Origin: Tetrahymena elliotti 4EA
Lineage: Eukaryota; Ciliophora; Oligohymenophorea; Hymenostomatida; Tetrahymenidae
Assembly: GCA_000231825.2 (NCBI GenBank)
Contig: JH720296.1
Location: 1,941,911 to 2,005,910 of the forward strand
Direction of reading: 5' to 3'
Length of the DNA: 64,000 bases
The translations under genes were made by a program, and so were the position numbers. The notes under the pieces were generated by a model, which worked only from the letters and a program-made list of their open reading frames with translations, was not told the origin of the DNA and did not search any database. Below, in pieces: positions 51,741 through 64,000 of the stretch (position 1 is its first letter; each line of letters starts with the position of its first letter).

Positions 51741-54639
51741 ATTAACCAAGAGGTAAAACAGTAAAAATCTTTAGCAAATAGAAATTTATAAATATCAAAA
51801 TAAATTTATAGCCATTACCTGTTTTGCTCAAGCAAGATAATAATAAATTTGGAAAATAGAAAAGTAATAAAATTATTTAAAGAAATAATTTACATGATAT
51901 TAATATCAAGGTTTGTGATAAATAAATCCTCTGATTTAATGAACTTTTTTTACATTAAAAATATATTATCTCACAAGGTACTCATAGAAATATATACTTC
52001 AGTAAACTAACGGAATTCATATTTTTTTTAGATCATCATTTATTTTTTTTATTTAGAAATTTTTGTTATCAAATAATTTATCAATTTTTTATTTAAAATT
52101 AGAAATCCCAGGTTTCTCAATATCAACCCTCATCTTCCTTCTAATATCTATGTTGAATTTTTTTAGAATTTAATAAATAATTGTTAAAGAATAAAAATTT
52201 TAAGTTTCTTTTTATTTAAGAATGCATAGAGATTTACATCATTGATAGTGTTTATTATCATTTCAAATTTTAGAGTATTTAAAAATTAACTTTTAAGATT
52301 TTTTGAAAATATTTTTTAAAAATTAAATATCTATTTTTAAATTATTTTACCTTATGACTATTTTTTCTATTTTTTAAATATTTATTGAGTAATTGGTTTT
52401 AATTTACCCATACTAGAGGATTACTATTATTGCTATTAGCTTATTTGATTCTTATTCATTGGTATCAGATTTTAATTTATTTCATATTTATTAGTAAGAT
52501 AAATTTAAATTTGAAACGAAAATAAATTAAAAATAAATATAACATAGATATTTTTTTAATAAAATTAATATGTTTAATTTAAAATTTGTAATAGTAATAT
52601 TAAAAAGGTAGCTTTTATCAATGTCAGTAGAAAAGTTTTACTTAAACCATTTATTTTTTCCTTAAAATTTGATTTTGTATTTACTTCATATAATCATAGC
52701 CATTATTTCTATTTAATTTAAATAGCTTTGTTAAGTGTATTTTTTATATCAAGTTAAAATACCTAAATTTTAGATAAAAGTATTAAAGACTGGAACTTGA
52801 TATTAAATTTTAAACAACTTCAGGAGTTAAATAGCAGTTTCTTAATTTAAATTATAAAGTTAAATATTAAAAATTTGTGTAAAACAAATAATTTACTCTA
52901 AAAGTTATGTTAACTATATCATATTTTAGCATCCACTTAAAGTATAAGATTCTTCATCTAAATATAATATCTTAAAGTTACTATTAAAACAAATAAATTA
53001 AAAAATATTGTTTGTTTAAAGTACTTTAAAGACAAATGAAGTTTAATCAAGTTTTAGCAAGTTTTTCGGATTTGAGTAAGATACTTAAAACCATATCTGA
53101 TATTGTTGTTACTGTTATTTTATTTTTAAAATTTATTGTAAATTTAATTTAATTACTCCAAAATGAGAGTAAAATCTAAAGGCAAGGATGATTATTAAGA
53201 ATCAATAGAATAAACATAAAATTTGTAAAATTTGATCAAATAAAAATTTAAATAAAATTTAATCCTTGTATTTGAGAAATTATAGTTTAATTATTACCTT
53301 AAATCTATTTTTAGGAAGGTTAAATTGTAACATTGGGAAATTTTTTCTGCTATGATCTTTGCTTTTTAACTTCTGATGCTGAGATAACTTTAAAATAATA
53401 GAATGTTAAATAAATTGAGTTTTTTCACTTTGAATATTTTACCTTTTGTTGATATTTAATCTTTTTATAAAAGGAACGGTTCTTTCATCTATCAAAATAA
53501 TTTTTTTGTGAATAAAATTATTTGCTAAAAAGGAAATAAATTACATCTTCAAACATGTATTATTTGCATTATTTGAAATCTTATTTTTATAAAGAAATAA
53601 GTTAAAATTTTATAAAATAATTGATTATTTAAATTACATTAATTGTACTCTGTTAGCTAAACTGCATACTCAAATGTCTAAAAGCAATTAGATATATTGA
53701 ATAAGGGCAATTAGTCACATCCTTTTATGATAGCTTCTTTTTCTTAGCTGGAATACTAGAATTTTTTCGTTTTTTTGTAAATTGATAGTATTAAGTTTTA
53801 ATTTCTTTCTATTTCTTTAGCATAGATGTCAACTGAGTAAGCATTATTTTATTCATATTCTAAATTTTATAGTTAAGGCTTAGTCATTTAGATTTTTGAT
53901 AACAGTTCTTTCAAAGATTCTTTTGAGAAAATATAATCTTAGGTAACTTCTTAAAATCAAATCAATATTATTCATTTTGCTCTTAATTTTAAAATATTTG
54001 TTAATTGAAATTTATTAATTAATTTATTTTATAAAATTATTTACTTGGTTATGTCTTTTTCTATCATTTAATACCTGATAGTCAAAAATTAGATAAAATA
54101 GAAAAAAAATTTAAAAATAGATAAATAATAATATTTAGGATAGAAGAATGATAAAAGTTGTTGTATTCGAGACAAATTTGACAATAACTTTAACTAAGAA
54201 CTTGTCCGAATGTTAAAGAAGATAAATAGATGCTTGATCTTTAAAAAAAACTATTTTAAATCTTTTTTTTAAGTTAAATTGAATATTATTTGGTCTAATA
54301 ATTTTCTTACAAATATTAAAATTATTTTATTTTGTAATCAAAATTTTTATCTGATCTTTTTATCATATGATATCAAATAAAATTTCATTGAAAAATAAGT
54401 TAAAAAAATAATATGAAGAAATATTTTATTTAATCTATCTATCTACATTCTTCAAGTTTAATTTCTTTTAAATTAAAATAGAAAGCAGATCTTCTCAGTA
54501 AGGAAATATAAAAATTATGATAGAAATGAAATTAATAAAAATATAATCTATATAAAATGTAAATAATAATTGTGATTAATACTTTATTTGATCTTATATT
54601 TTAAAAGTTACTCACAACTAATTATAATATTAGTATAGT

Positions 54640-54960
54640 AATATAAGAAATCTAGTAATATAAATCAGTGCACTACAGAGAAGTTGGATGACAAGGTTTG
54701 CATAATAAGTTAGAGTTATCACTATTTTAAAAGTTTGGGTAAGTAGGATTGCAATAGCAGAAATTGTTTAAAAAATTTGGATCTAAATATTTAGTGCAAC
54801 TTATATTATCACCTGGATTTAAAAACTAAAATGATATTGATCTAATGATTGCTTAAAGATTGGCTTAATACTATTTAATTTGATAAATATGAGATAAATA
54901 CCTAAAAAATATTTTAGTTTTAACTTTTCTCAAAGATTTTATTTGATTTGTTTTTTGTAA
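54640..54960 (+). pseudogene. possible relic of a cysteine-rich array gene
   Basis: Short stretches look like a central part of the family: TGCAACTTATATTATCACCTGG at about 54795 recalls the coding for QCxDxxxYYLDEK, and CTAATGATTGCTTAAAG at about 54841 recalls SDDCLN. They occur in the right order but in different frames, with about 40 bases missing between them. No open frame remains. Chance similarity cannot be excluded. Confidence 0.3.
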
Positions 54961-55686
54961 ATATCTATTATAAAAAGTAAATTGTAGTTAAAAAGAATAT
55001 TAGAAAAATAATTTAAGAAATTTTTTAACTATGCACCTTCAAGTGAATAAAATTATATTAATTTGATAATTAATATAAAAATTATGAGCTGGATAATATA
55101 TTTGAGATAAATAAAACAAACACTAATATAAAATTTTTCAAAATTTTATTAAATATTTTTTTGGTTTTGTAAAATGTAAATATGAATTTTTAAAAAATAA
55201 TTTGGAAATAAAAGAATTTAAGTTTTACTAGAAAAGAAATATAACAATTATGGACTGACTGTATATATATATAATTTATAAATATTAAAAAATATTGAAA
55301 TAATTTAAATTAATTCAATTATGAACCAAAAATTTTTCTTAACAATTTTTTATGGTTTTTATTGTACTTTATTTTATCTATTCTTTAATATAATTGATAT
55401 TTTATACATTTTATGTTGCTTAGCTTAACTTAATTAAGTAATTTGGTTATTTTTTTAAATAAAAATATTATGAGATCTAATTTGAAAAAATATTCATTCT
55501 TTATTTACTTTGAAAATCTATTCTATTTTAAAGAAATAGATTTTTTAATTTTTTTGTTTTGAAATTCATTTTTAGCTTATTTATGTTTTTAATTTTTTTG
55601 TTTTATTTTTATTTGACAAATTTGGAAGGCAAGTTTTTCTATTTCTTTATTTTCTTTAAATTAACTTTTTATCTATTCATTTACAA

Positions 55687-56747
55687 TCAAAACTTTTTTA
55701 CACCAACAACAAATCCACCTTTTGATAATAAAATGAAGTAAAAAATAAATGTTTTTTTTTAATTTTAAATATACAGTTAGGACAGTAGTGAACTGCATCT
55801 TTACATTGATCAAGTAAATATGGAAAGCAGCAAAGAGAACAAGTTAAAAGACAGAGGACTAGAGAACAAATACTGGTTGATTATCTGGAAGATTATGTTT
55901 TAAATAATGATTAAATTTTATAAATTTTAAATTAAAATTATTAAGATATACCCAGGCTCAAATTTTACAATAGTTTAAATAAGCTAATCACAGTTTTTAC
56001 ACCTAACCTTTGCAGGCATTCTTCCAGTAATTCCTTCATTATATACTAAATTTATATAAAATCGCTTAATTTAACAAGAAAAAATTGCTTAAATTAACAA
56101 AAAAAAACTGCTTCATTTAATGAATCAAAACTCAAAACACAAATGCACTTTTCGAAAGAGTAATGATGATGTAAAAATAAAAACTCATCAGGGATTATAG
56201 ATATAAAGAAATTACATAGTGCTTAATCATCAGAATATCTACTTTTCTAATTATATTAATGAGTGTTTGTGTAATTATTATCATCATAAGGGCTAAAACT
56301 AGCAGTTTGAGGTATAACATTCATCAAACTGGATCCATTATAGGGAATAAGCTATCTAAATTATCCTGTTTATAGGGAATTATTACTCACATAAAATTAA
56401 TGTTGATTTCTTTAGTTTTATTAATTTAATCCTCCTCTATCTACAGTATTCATTCTATTTTATAGATTATTTAAGTTAGAATTTGTTTATGCTTAGGTTC
56501 CTACATCTTCACTATCTTACATCAAATCAGGTAAATTTTCATCATTCATATTCACTGGATTAGTCCATAACGAATTTGCTTGCTTGAATTATTTAGTACC
56601 CATTGTTTTCTCTGTTTTTTGATAACTTGTTTGCTGTTTTTGTGTTTATTCGTAAATAGTTGCTACTTATTTTGGCGTATTAACGCCTTATGCATTTTTT
56701 AAATTAAAATCATTCGTAATATCTGAATCACCTTCTGTTAAAGACAT
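55687..56747 (-). CDS. LITAF-domain (SIMPLE-like) membrane-associated protein
   Basis: Four exons on the minus strand: 56747-56216, 56045-55952, 55884-55775, 55718-55687. Introns are 170, 67 and 56 nt with GT..AG ends, and all phases fit, giving 255 residues and a TGA stop. Residues 1-178 are N/Q/T-rich and low in complexity. The C-terminal part has the full LITAF signature: CKNC zinc half-site in exon 2, then FEPG, a cysteine-rich hydrophobic stretch (CSLVLCLLTCSLCCFPYLL), CKDAVHYCPNCG split by the last intron, and a short end VVGVKKF. Known LITAF proteins are monotopic proteins on the cytosolic face of late endosomes and other membranes, with zinc held by the two CxxC knuckles. Exact role here is unknown. 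Divergent from the gene at 57575. Confidence 0.88.
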
Positions 56748-57574
56748 ATTTTATACTAATATATTGCTAAAATAATTTATTGCTATGAGTTTATTGATTC
56801 CTATTTAAGTCTTTAATAGGGTTTTAACACCCTTTCTCTTATTTGTTTATTTTAAACAGGGATGCTCTTTGTGCTTGAAATAAACGATTACTTTCTTAGC
56901 GTTAAAATTTTAATTAATTTTGAAATCAATAATTCAGAAAAAACAAAGTTTAAATTGATTGAATAGTTCATACATGCATTCATTCATAAGTAATACCACT
57001 ATTAAAAATAAGATAGCTAATATTTAAATGCAGATATTTTTAATGAGTAAGTTCCTCATTAAATAGATATCTCTTTAAACAATTTTATTAGCTTTAAAAT
57101 TAACTTTTTTAGCTACTACTTATTCTTATTTAATTTCTCACAACAAATAAATAAATTATTTTATAAAATATTTTTCCTATTCTTTTCAAAATTAATTGAA
57201 AATTGATTTTACTCTAAATTTCTTTAAAATTTTCAAGACAAAAACTCTTCTAAAATAAAATTGGAATAAATAATTGAACTGAACTATTTTTATTCAAGGC
57301 AAGTAATAAAAAGATCTAAATACCTGAAAGTTATAAAATTGCGCTTTCAGCCCAGCTATTATTACTAACAATAAATAAATAAATAGACTTTTGATTATTA
57401 GGAATTAAGTTTTAGATAGTTAATTAATTTTTTATATTATACATATTAAATAAACTTTGATTTTATATTAAAAAAATTTCAATTAATCATTATTATATTT
57501 ATTAAATACAATATAAGCACTATATAAGTGTTAAGCAATAGAGCAAAATTTATGCAATATAAGAAATTGTGAGC
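56748..57574. other. intergenic region between divergent genes
   Basis: About 0.83 kb between two oppositely directed start codons, so it should hold promoters for both. A+T-rich, with no motif I can name. A weak 5 bp stem (AGGGT/ACCCT near 56818-56833) is not convincing as a functional hairpin. No other gene seen. Confidence 0.55.
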
Positions 57575-60500
57575 ATGGGAGATAATATAAAATATAAGAA
57601 TAAGGAAAGAATAATGAAGAGTATGACTACTACTTCGTTGAATTCAAAAAAAATAGAAATTCCAAGCAATATTAGAGAAATATTAAGATCTGTTAATAGC
57701 AAAATAGATGTAGAAACAGAAGCAAAAAAAGATATTATCAACAAAATAGAAAATAATGAAATGAACTCAATTAAGTTTTACGATATAATGCAAGTTGATA
57801 ACTTAGGTAAAAAGAAGGGAAAAGGGAATTTTAAATCTAGGAGGTTTCCTTCTGACCTTGCTCTGATTAGAGGCACAAAGTTTTTTTCTAAACCAGCTTA
57901 CTCTAGTTTTGAATAAAGTTAGCTCAAGAAATTGAAAAATAATCCAGGAAAGCTTCTCCTTATGAGCGAAATGTAGAAAGAATTATTTTTATGATTTTTA
58001 CAAGCTTCAAATTTTGTTTTAAAAGCTATTCATAACTTGAAGAAAACTTTGATCAAGAAGATGAAGAAGAACATGATGTATCAAATACAAATTAGGATAC
58101 CTCTAAGTTACAAGACTTTTCAAATATTAGTGTAATAAAAGGGAAGAATGCTTCCTTTTTACCTAATATAAATTAATCAGCTTTAACTCTTGAAGGTGGT
58201 ACTTAGCATGTAATTAAATTTTGCAGTCATAATTATGATAAAGTTAAAGATATCTATTTACATAAAAGAAAGATACTAAACTAGAAAAAGAAATAGAGGC
58301 TCTTGATCATTGGTACAAAGGCGTGAAATAATGGAAGAAATAATAGGTAAAATAGGAATAAGAGTAGCAAACATAATAGATAGGTGAACAAAGTAGGTAA
58401 AAGCAAAGTAAGTTTTTTCCAAGATCAAAATCTAGAGTAATTAATTTGTTTAGCATTTATTTTAATTAAAAAATTGTAATCAATATTTATATAACTTATA
58501 TCTCATACCAAAAAACATGTAAAGAAACTTACCAGAGAAGAACAGCAACAATAATAAGAAGATGAAGAGAAAGAGCAACTTTTAAGTCCTAAAAAAATCA
58601 ATGAGAGAATGAGAAATTTCACTTAAAAAAATAGAGATAGTGTTCTCTAAATAGCTAAGAAGCAGTTTGCTGAACTCCAAAACTCAAGAGAGTTCTCATC
58701 TTCTTTACCCATGACACCTGAAAGCAAAGGAGCCAGTTAATTTTTAAATAACAGCAAAATAAATTTAGTGAACTTGCTCAAAAACAATCCAGTATGTTTT
58801 TTGTATATTTAATGCATTCATAATATTTTATTTGTGACTAAAAGAGCTCTGATGATGATACAAGAAAAAACAGCTAAAACCTTAGACAAAGAAGTGATAG
58901 CATAAGAGATATTTTTTCAAATGTTGTCAAAGAAATTAATGAATAAACAAAAGTTGATGATGTTCCTTCTAGTATAAGAGATTTAAAGAATACAGTATTG
59001 AAATATGTAAACGATGTGCCTAATCTCCATACAAAGGAAGATAGTGCCTTCAAAAAAGAAGATTTAACATCTGATGGAATTAAACGTATTCTATAAACAT
59101 TCTATTAAATAGATCCTGATAATGAAAGTTCCATGAATATGCTAGAAAAAGCTAAAAACTATGAAAAAATTTCTAATTTAGTAGAGTAAAAGTTACTTGA
59201 GAATTTGAGAGATTGTGAAGCTCTGATAACTAATAAATCAAACACTGTTAGAATTCTCCGTTTAGAGAATCATACAATTATGAAAAAAATGAGGTAGATC
59301 AAGGAATTAGTAATCAATAAGATTTAAATTTTAAATAGGGAATATTGAGATAATTTTTATTAATGAATTAATAGTCAGCAAAACTGTAAGCAGACATTAA
59401 AGAAATAACCATTCCAAATCAAAATAAAGAAGATTACTTATTAGACCCTTCTGTTTAAAAAGCACCAGATTTAAAAAGAATTCAATTAGACTCCTAACCT
59501 AATACACCCATGCTAATTAGCAAAAAAGGAATGAGCTAAAGTAATATTGCAGCCTCAAATAGATCAGCTTTAATAGAAAGTGTTATGGTGCATACAAGCA
59601 GAATTCATGAAATAGAAAGAGAAAATTAAATCCTCAAAGAATCATATTAAAAATTTGAAATGAAATAACAATATAACTCTGTAAGAATAATTTCTTGATA
59701 TTTTAAATAATTGTAAAAGAAAATAAAAAAATATTAAGGAAATCATTTCGAGTATTGAAGAGTAAATAAATCAAAAAAGAAAAGATTTTAAGCAATTTAA
59801 TAAAGCTAAAAGAACTTTCTTATATGAGATCTTAAAATATGGAAAAGATTGCAGGTAATAAAACTTATTCTAAATTTATTTTTAACTACTCAAAAGATCC
59901 TCAATAATAATGTGAACTGATATTATTTTTTTAAATAAGAAAAACAAATATTTTATTTAATCCTATTTTTATATTTTCAAATTTTACCTTAACTAAAAAT
60001 GATTAATATATTCTTTGTTAAAGATAATCTAATATTGGTCAATGTAAATACCATAAAAAGAACATTTTATTATAACTTTTGAGAAATTTCTTTTTAAAAT
60101 TTAATTAAATTTATATTTACAACCAAAAATATTTTTCAAAAGTAAATAAATTTTTTGCATCAGTTAATAAATTTAATATATTATTTTGTTTTTCAAATAT
60201 AAAATCCCTGCTTTAAATAAAAATTTAATAAACTTTTAAAAGAAATGAAGGATTGTCATGGATCATTAGAGCTATTTAGAATTTAGGAGAAAAAGTTTTT
60301 GATACCCATCTACCTGATTTTTTAGATAGTAAGGCAAAAGATTTCTTACTTTAGGTAATTAAATATTTGATATGAAATATGATTTTAATGATAATAAAAT
60401 TACAATTAGAAATCTTCAAAAATTTAAGAGATTTAAGAAATATAAACTCTATAGAATGTGTCTCTAGATATATATAAAACTAATATGTCCATAAACGATC

Positions 60501-61426
60501 ATATGAAGAGCGTAGATGTGCCTGATTAAACTATTGGAGATGTTTCTATGATAGGAAACTAGAATAATCTTTCAGTTCTTTCTTCTCTAAATAAATCTCA
60601 ATAAAATAACTGTAAATTAATATAACAAACAAATTTAATTGTTTATATTATTTAATTAAAATAGTAACACTACCATCAATTAGGCAAAATGATAATTCTA
60701 AATTCAATCAGAGTTTTAGCTAAGTTGATGTTGACAAAATAAAGCAAGAAGAGACATTAGATTTAAGAAAAAAGATTATGATTAATTTGCACTAAATGTT
60801 TGATGGGTTAAGCTAAGAAGAATTAGGATCGCTAGAGAAAACAATTGATTAGTTGCATGCAACCAAATTGACAACAAATGATATTATTTATAATGAGGTA
60901 ATATTTTAGCTTTGAATGTAAATAAATAATGTTTTATCAATCAAACAGACAAAAAAGAAAATTAAAACACTTCTGAACACTAGCATGCCAGATTTAAATA
61001 AAAAGGGTTAAACTTCTTTCAACTCTTAAACATAAAACTAACAGCCATCTGCAAATATAACAAACTTTTTGGATGTAAAATAAATTTTTTTTAAGAAAAA
61101 ATTAAATTTTTCAATAGAATTTAGAACATGAGTCTGTGAAGTTAAATCATAAAATAGTGCTGTATGAAAATAATACTATGCTCAATAAATATGATAGCAG
61201 AGAATAGTTTATAAAAGAGTATGAACTGCTCTCTAAACGTTTGAGAGAAAAAGAAAAACAACTTAAATAGCTTGAAGACAAAGAATTAATAAGAGTAATT
61301 AAAGAATATGATTATAAAAATTATGAAAAAAGATATGGTGTTAGATGTGGTTTAGTTTTATCTACACTTTTAGGAAGTGTACGTGCAGATAGAGAAATCA
61401 TAAAAAATGGTATGAACAAGAGATGA
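57575..61426 (+). CDS. coiled-coil protein of unknown function (12 exons)
   Basis: Exons: 57575-57972, 58026-58209, 58269-58396, 58536-58791, 58845-59309, 59375-59680, 59739-59854, 60243-60354, 60455-60611, 60665-60897, 60949-61074, 61118-61426 (TGA). All joins keep the frame, giving about 929 residues; the exon 3/4 splice is ambiguous (donor 58396 or 58407, acceptor shifting by a few bases). Most introns are 51-65 nt, one is 388. The protein is charged and hydrophilic, with no signal peptide or membrane helix. Likely coiled coils are KLEKEIEALDHWYKG near residue 195 and KEYELLSKRLREKEKQLKQ near the C-terminus. A compact segment WIIRAIQNLGEKVFDTHLPD in exon 8 (about residue 622) looks conserved-domain-like, but I cannot name it. 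It neighbours a ciliary-type gene tail-to-tail, which is only weak evidence for a cytoskeletal role. Confidence 0.82.
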
Positions 61427-61688
61427 ACGAATGAGTTATTAAAACAATATTTATTAAATATAAATGATTAATATTATTTATATAGCTTTAAATTATGAGT
61501 AGAAATTTTATTTTCTAAATTTTATCTTTTTTTATGTTTAATTGACTGCAACAAAATATCTAACTTGCTTTTTGTTTGAAATATTTTACATTTGCAAACA
61601 TTTTCTTGATTTTAGGTTCTAAGATTTATTTTAATTAATGATAAAAATGTTTAATTGTTTTCTAATTTTACAAATAATTAATTCTTTA
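61427..61688. other. short convergent intergenic region
   Basis: 262 bp between two TGA stops facing each other. Both genes must end transcription here; the DNA is A/T-rich with AATAAA-like and ATTTTA tracts but no single signal stands out. Confidence 0.5.
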
Positions 61689-64000
61689 TCAAATCTCTGC
61701 AAAAAGTATGTTAAAAGTTCTTTTATTCCAGCTTGATTGAAGTTAATCGTAATACTATCCAGGAGCAACTTTACTATTTTGTTTTGATGGTACAAATCTT
61801 TTTTACTATGTTTTATTCAGTCAAAAATGAATTAATAAAAATTTTAAATAATTTCTACATTAAATTTTAGAAATTTTACAAATTTACCTTGCTTCCAAAA
61901 GGAGCTACTTATTTAGGTTTCTTTTTATACAAATCTGAAATATGCTTATTACTAGTAATAGGAATTCCATCATCAAAATCATCATCATCGTCTTCTAATC
62001 ATAATAAAAAAAGAATGTGTGTAATTTTTGATTTTGACAAGATAAAATAAAATATGATTAACTACTTTTAACTACTTTAGGTTCCTTAAATCTAACTTCT
62101 CCCGAAAGGAAACCAGGTTTTTTAACAGCTAATTCCGGATCATCTTCATCATCTTTTTAAACTTTCTTTTGAATATCATAAACATCTACATTGTATTATC
62201 CAGGAGGAGGAACAACTAAATATTACCATAAAATGAATAATTATTAAATAATGTAATTAAATTTACCTTTTTTCTTTTCAGCTAAACCATCTCTTTTTGT
62301 TTTAGAGACAAATATCGAATTAGGCTTAACATCTTCATTTTCTTTTTCTATAATAGGATCTAAGTATTAACCTGGTCCAGGTAATTCCTTTTATATCAAA
62401 TTTAATCAATTCATTCTGAAAATAGTAATTATTATATTTACTTCTTGTTAGAAACTTAAATTCTTAAATCTTCTTTCTGTTGAACCAAAGTTGCCTCTAT
62501 AACCTCTTTGAATTCTATAAATCAATCTGTCTTCAAACTATTCATTCAATTTAAAAATATTTTATTTTAATTAAACATGCTTAAAGATTTTACAGTGTTT
62601 CTAGGTTCATATTAACCAGGACATGGCTTAATTTCTTAAAATATTTTTGTTTCAAATCTTGTATTTGATGATCCAAAAGGCACAGTTTTATTTTATATTG
62701 CTATATTTTCCTTTAAGTTAAGAATATTAATTAATAGCTTATGCCTACAAAAAATTTATCATTTATTTACCACTTTTCCTAGTTTTTCCACTGAAATAGG
62801 ATTGTATTGACCAGGCCCTACAATCACTTCATTCTTTACTTGCTTAAATCTTTCTTACCTTGTTCCAAAATATTAAAATTTTTCAGGTTTCCCTATAGTT
62901 CTAATTGAACTCATAGTCGATTCGTTATGATAATATCCAGGACCAGGTGTGGCATCCTAATTATGATAAAAAGAAATATAAATTTGTATTAATTTTATTA
63001 TGAATTACTTCTATATATTCAAATTCAGAATCACTGTCATCAGGTTCGGATTCATTTTATATTTAATAGCTTGAATTCATTTATGATCTTGTTTTTTAAG
63101 ATAAAAACGAGTTTGCTCTTTCTCCTCTTCTTGGATCTCTATTGCTTTTAGAGCTGAAAACATGTGATTATTTAAGCTTGTATAAAGGACCTTGTTAAAA
63201 ATTATTAGTTTCATAGCTCCCAGGCCCCACATAACAACTTGTATCTAACTTTTCAGAATTGCCAGTTTTATTCGGATTTTAAGTATGCCATGAGACTCCT
63301 CTAATTCTGGAAGGCTTTTCAAATGTTCCTTTTATATCATAACACCCTGGACCCAACTAAATTAAGTAAATAACGTTACTATTAAAGTTAGAATGATAAA
63401 TCATTTTCATCAAAATTATATATTTGCTTGAAATAAGATTCAATATTTATATTGGACAAATTTTAATTTTAACGATTGTAAAACTGAATAAAATCGTGAC
63501 GACCAGATATGCCAATATTGAGATCAGCAAATGATTTAATGAATTATTATACAAAAGAATAAATTACATTTTTATCTGCATCAGCCATACTATAATTCAA
63601 TTAATTTAACTCAAGCTAATTATCTATTATGTTTAAAAAGTATGATTGATGTTAATCGAATATTTATTAAATTAAATCATACTTTCATTTTCAGTGTATC
63701 CATATTATTGCTGTTTTCCTGGAATAGAAGGAATGCTACTATATCTATTTATCTGCATTAAGTGATCAATAACACTTTTAGGCTTTGATAGCAGCTTTAT
63801 ACCTCCTTTTACTTTCCTTCTGTTGGCCTTTTCTATTTCATAAGCACCAGGTCCAGGAACTTCAATTTTATCTTCATTTTGAAATCTTTACTATCTATTT
63901 TTGAAAAAAGAGGAGGGCTTAGGAATTTCTATTACTTTGATTTCCTCATCTGGACTCGATATTACCACCTTTTCATGATTATTTGGCTGAACATTGTAGT
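61689..64000 (-). CDS. sperm-tail PG-rich repeat protein, STPG2/SHIPPO-like (5' end outside window)
   Basis: Ten exons on the minus strand: 64000-63683 (partial), 63623-63568, 63356-63009, 62956-62771, 62710-62594, 62537-62442, 62387-62267, 62215-62066, 61994-61888, 61805-61689 (TGA). Introns are 51-82 nt apart from one of 211 nt; all phases fit, giving 537 visible residues. At least nine PG motifs follow at roughly even spacing: VPGPGAY, LGPGCYD, VGPGSYE, TPGPGYY, VGPGQYN, CPGQYE, LPGPGQY, PPPGQYN, APGQYYD. Between them are RF-type motifs (FGSTERRF, FGSKQKRF). The segment SIPSIPGKQQQYGYTENE and the ending WNKRTFNILFAEI point to the STPG2 group. Such proteins are axoneme-associated and several relatives are microtubule inner proteins, so a ciliary role is expected. 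The 211 nt intron (63357-63567) has no TGA in frame and could hide a short extra exon. Confidence 0.88.

Larger units (their letters stand above)
49854..55686. other. gene-poor region
   Basis: About 5.8 kb of A+T-rich DNA in which I find no convincing gene with the ciliate code on either strand. A small open frame at about 53826 (MSTEQALFYSYSKFY..., about 60 codons to TGA) has no recognisable domain and no clear exon partner. The first 2 kb hold weak diverged repeats, and around 54640-54960 there is a possible family relic; both are listed separately. No tRNA, telomere-type repeat or transposase was recognised. Confidence 0.55.

Noticed and set aside
55559..55741. Hydrophobic plus-strand frame of 60 codons
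   Set aside because: It starts without ATG, is phenylalanine-rich from T-runs, and overlaps the last exon and last intron of the well-supported LITAF gene on the other strand.
56818..56833. Short inverted repeat AGGGT..ACCCT
   Set aside because: A 5 bp stem is too short to support a hairpin or regulatory claim.
57550..57744. Minus-strand hydrophobic frame of 64 codons
   Set aside because: It is antisense to exon 1 of the coiled-coil gene, whose long multi-exon frame is much better supported.
1..64000. Telomere repeats (GGGGTT type) and the Tetrahymena chromosome breakage sequence
   Set aside because: I looked for these on both strands while reading and saw no match, so the window is probably internal to a chromosome.
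1..64000. CRISPR arrays, operons, ribosome binding sites and other bacterial features
   Set aside because: The sequence is eukaryotic: reassigned stops, spliceosomal introns and axonemal-type genes. Such signals are not expected, and none was seen.

Overview
The window reads as nuclear DNA of an oligohymenophorean ciliate, most likely Tetrahymena or a close relative. It is very A+T-rich. Long genes appear only when TAA and TAG are read as glutamine, and every gene end I could place uses TGA. The three genes with introns have mostly 50-100 nt introns with GT..AG ends, unlike the 20-35 nt introns of Paramecium. The genus is an inference; the stop-codon usage is seen directly.

Positions 1-49585 hold a same-strand (+) tandem array of paralogous genes. 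Each intact copy is a single open frame of 5.1-5.25 kb with no intron. It encodes an N-terminal signal peptide, a conserved N-terminal module, more than a thousand residues of furin/growth-factor-receptor-like cysteine-rich repeats (CxxC units), a cysteine-poor region of about 330 residues, one transmembrane helix and a short tail. Four subtypes can be told apart by signal peptide, C-terminal helix and tail. They run in the order I (partial, left edge), I, II, III (two frameshifts), III, IV (pseudogene), then again I, II, III (3' fragment), IV. The array is thus a large block duplication: the intact type IV copy is in the second block and the intact type III copy in the first. Intact genes: 1682-6889, 7691-12937, 19182-24353, 30358-35475, 36426-41669, 44441-49585. 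They probably encode large single-pass surface proteins; function is not known.

A run of 100 Ns (49754-49853) follows, then about 5.8 kb without a recognisable gene. This stretch has weak, diverged repeats and a possible relic of the cysteine-rich family.

The right end (55687-64000) has intron-rich, single-copy-looking genes: a LITAF-like membrane-domain protein (minus strand, 4 exons), a divergently placed coiled-coil protein of unknown function (plus strand, 12 exons), and, tail-to-tail with it, a sperm-tail PG-rich repeat (STPG2/SHIPPO-like) protein running off the right edge (minus strand, 10 exons visible), expected to act at ciliary microtubules.
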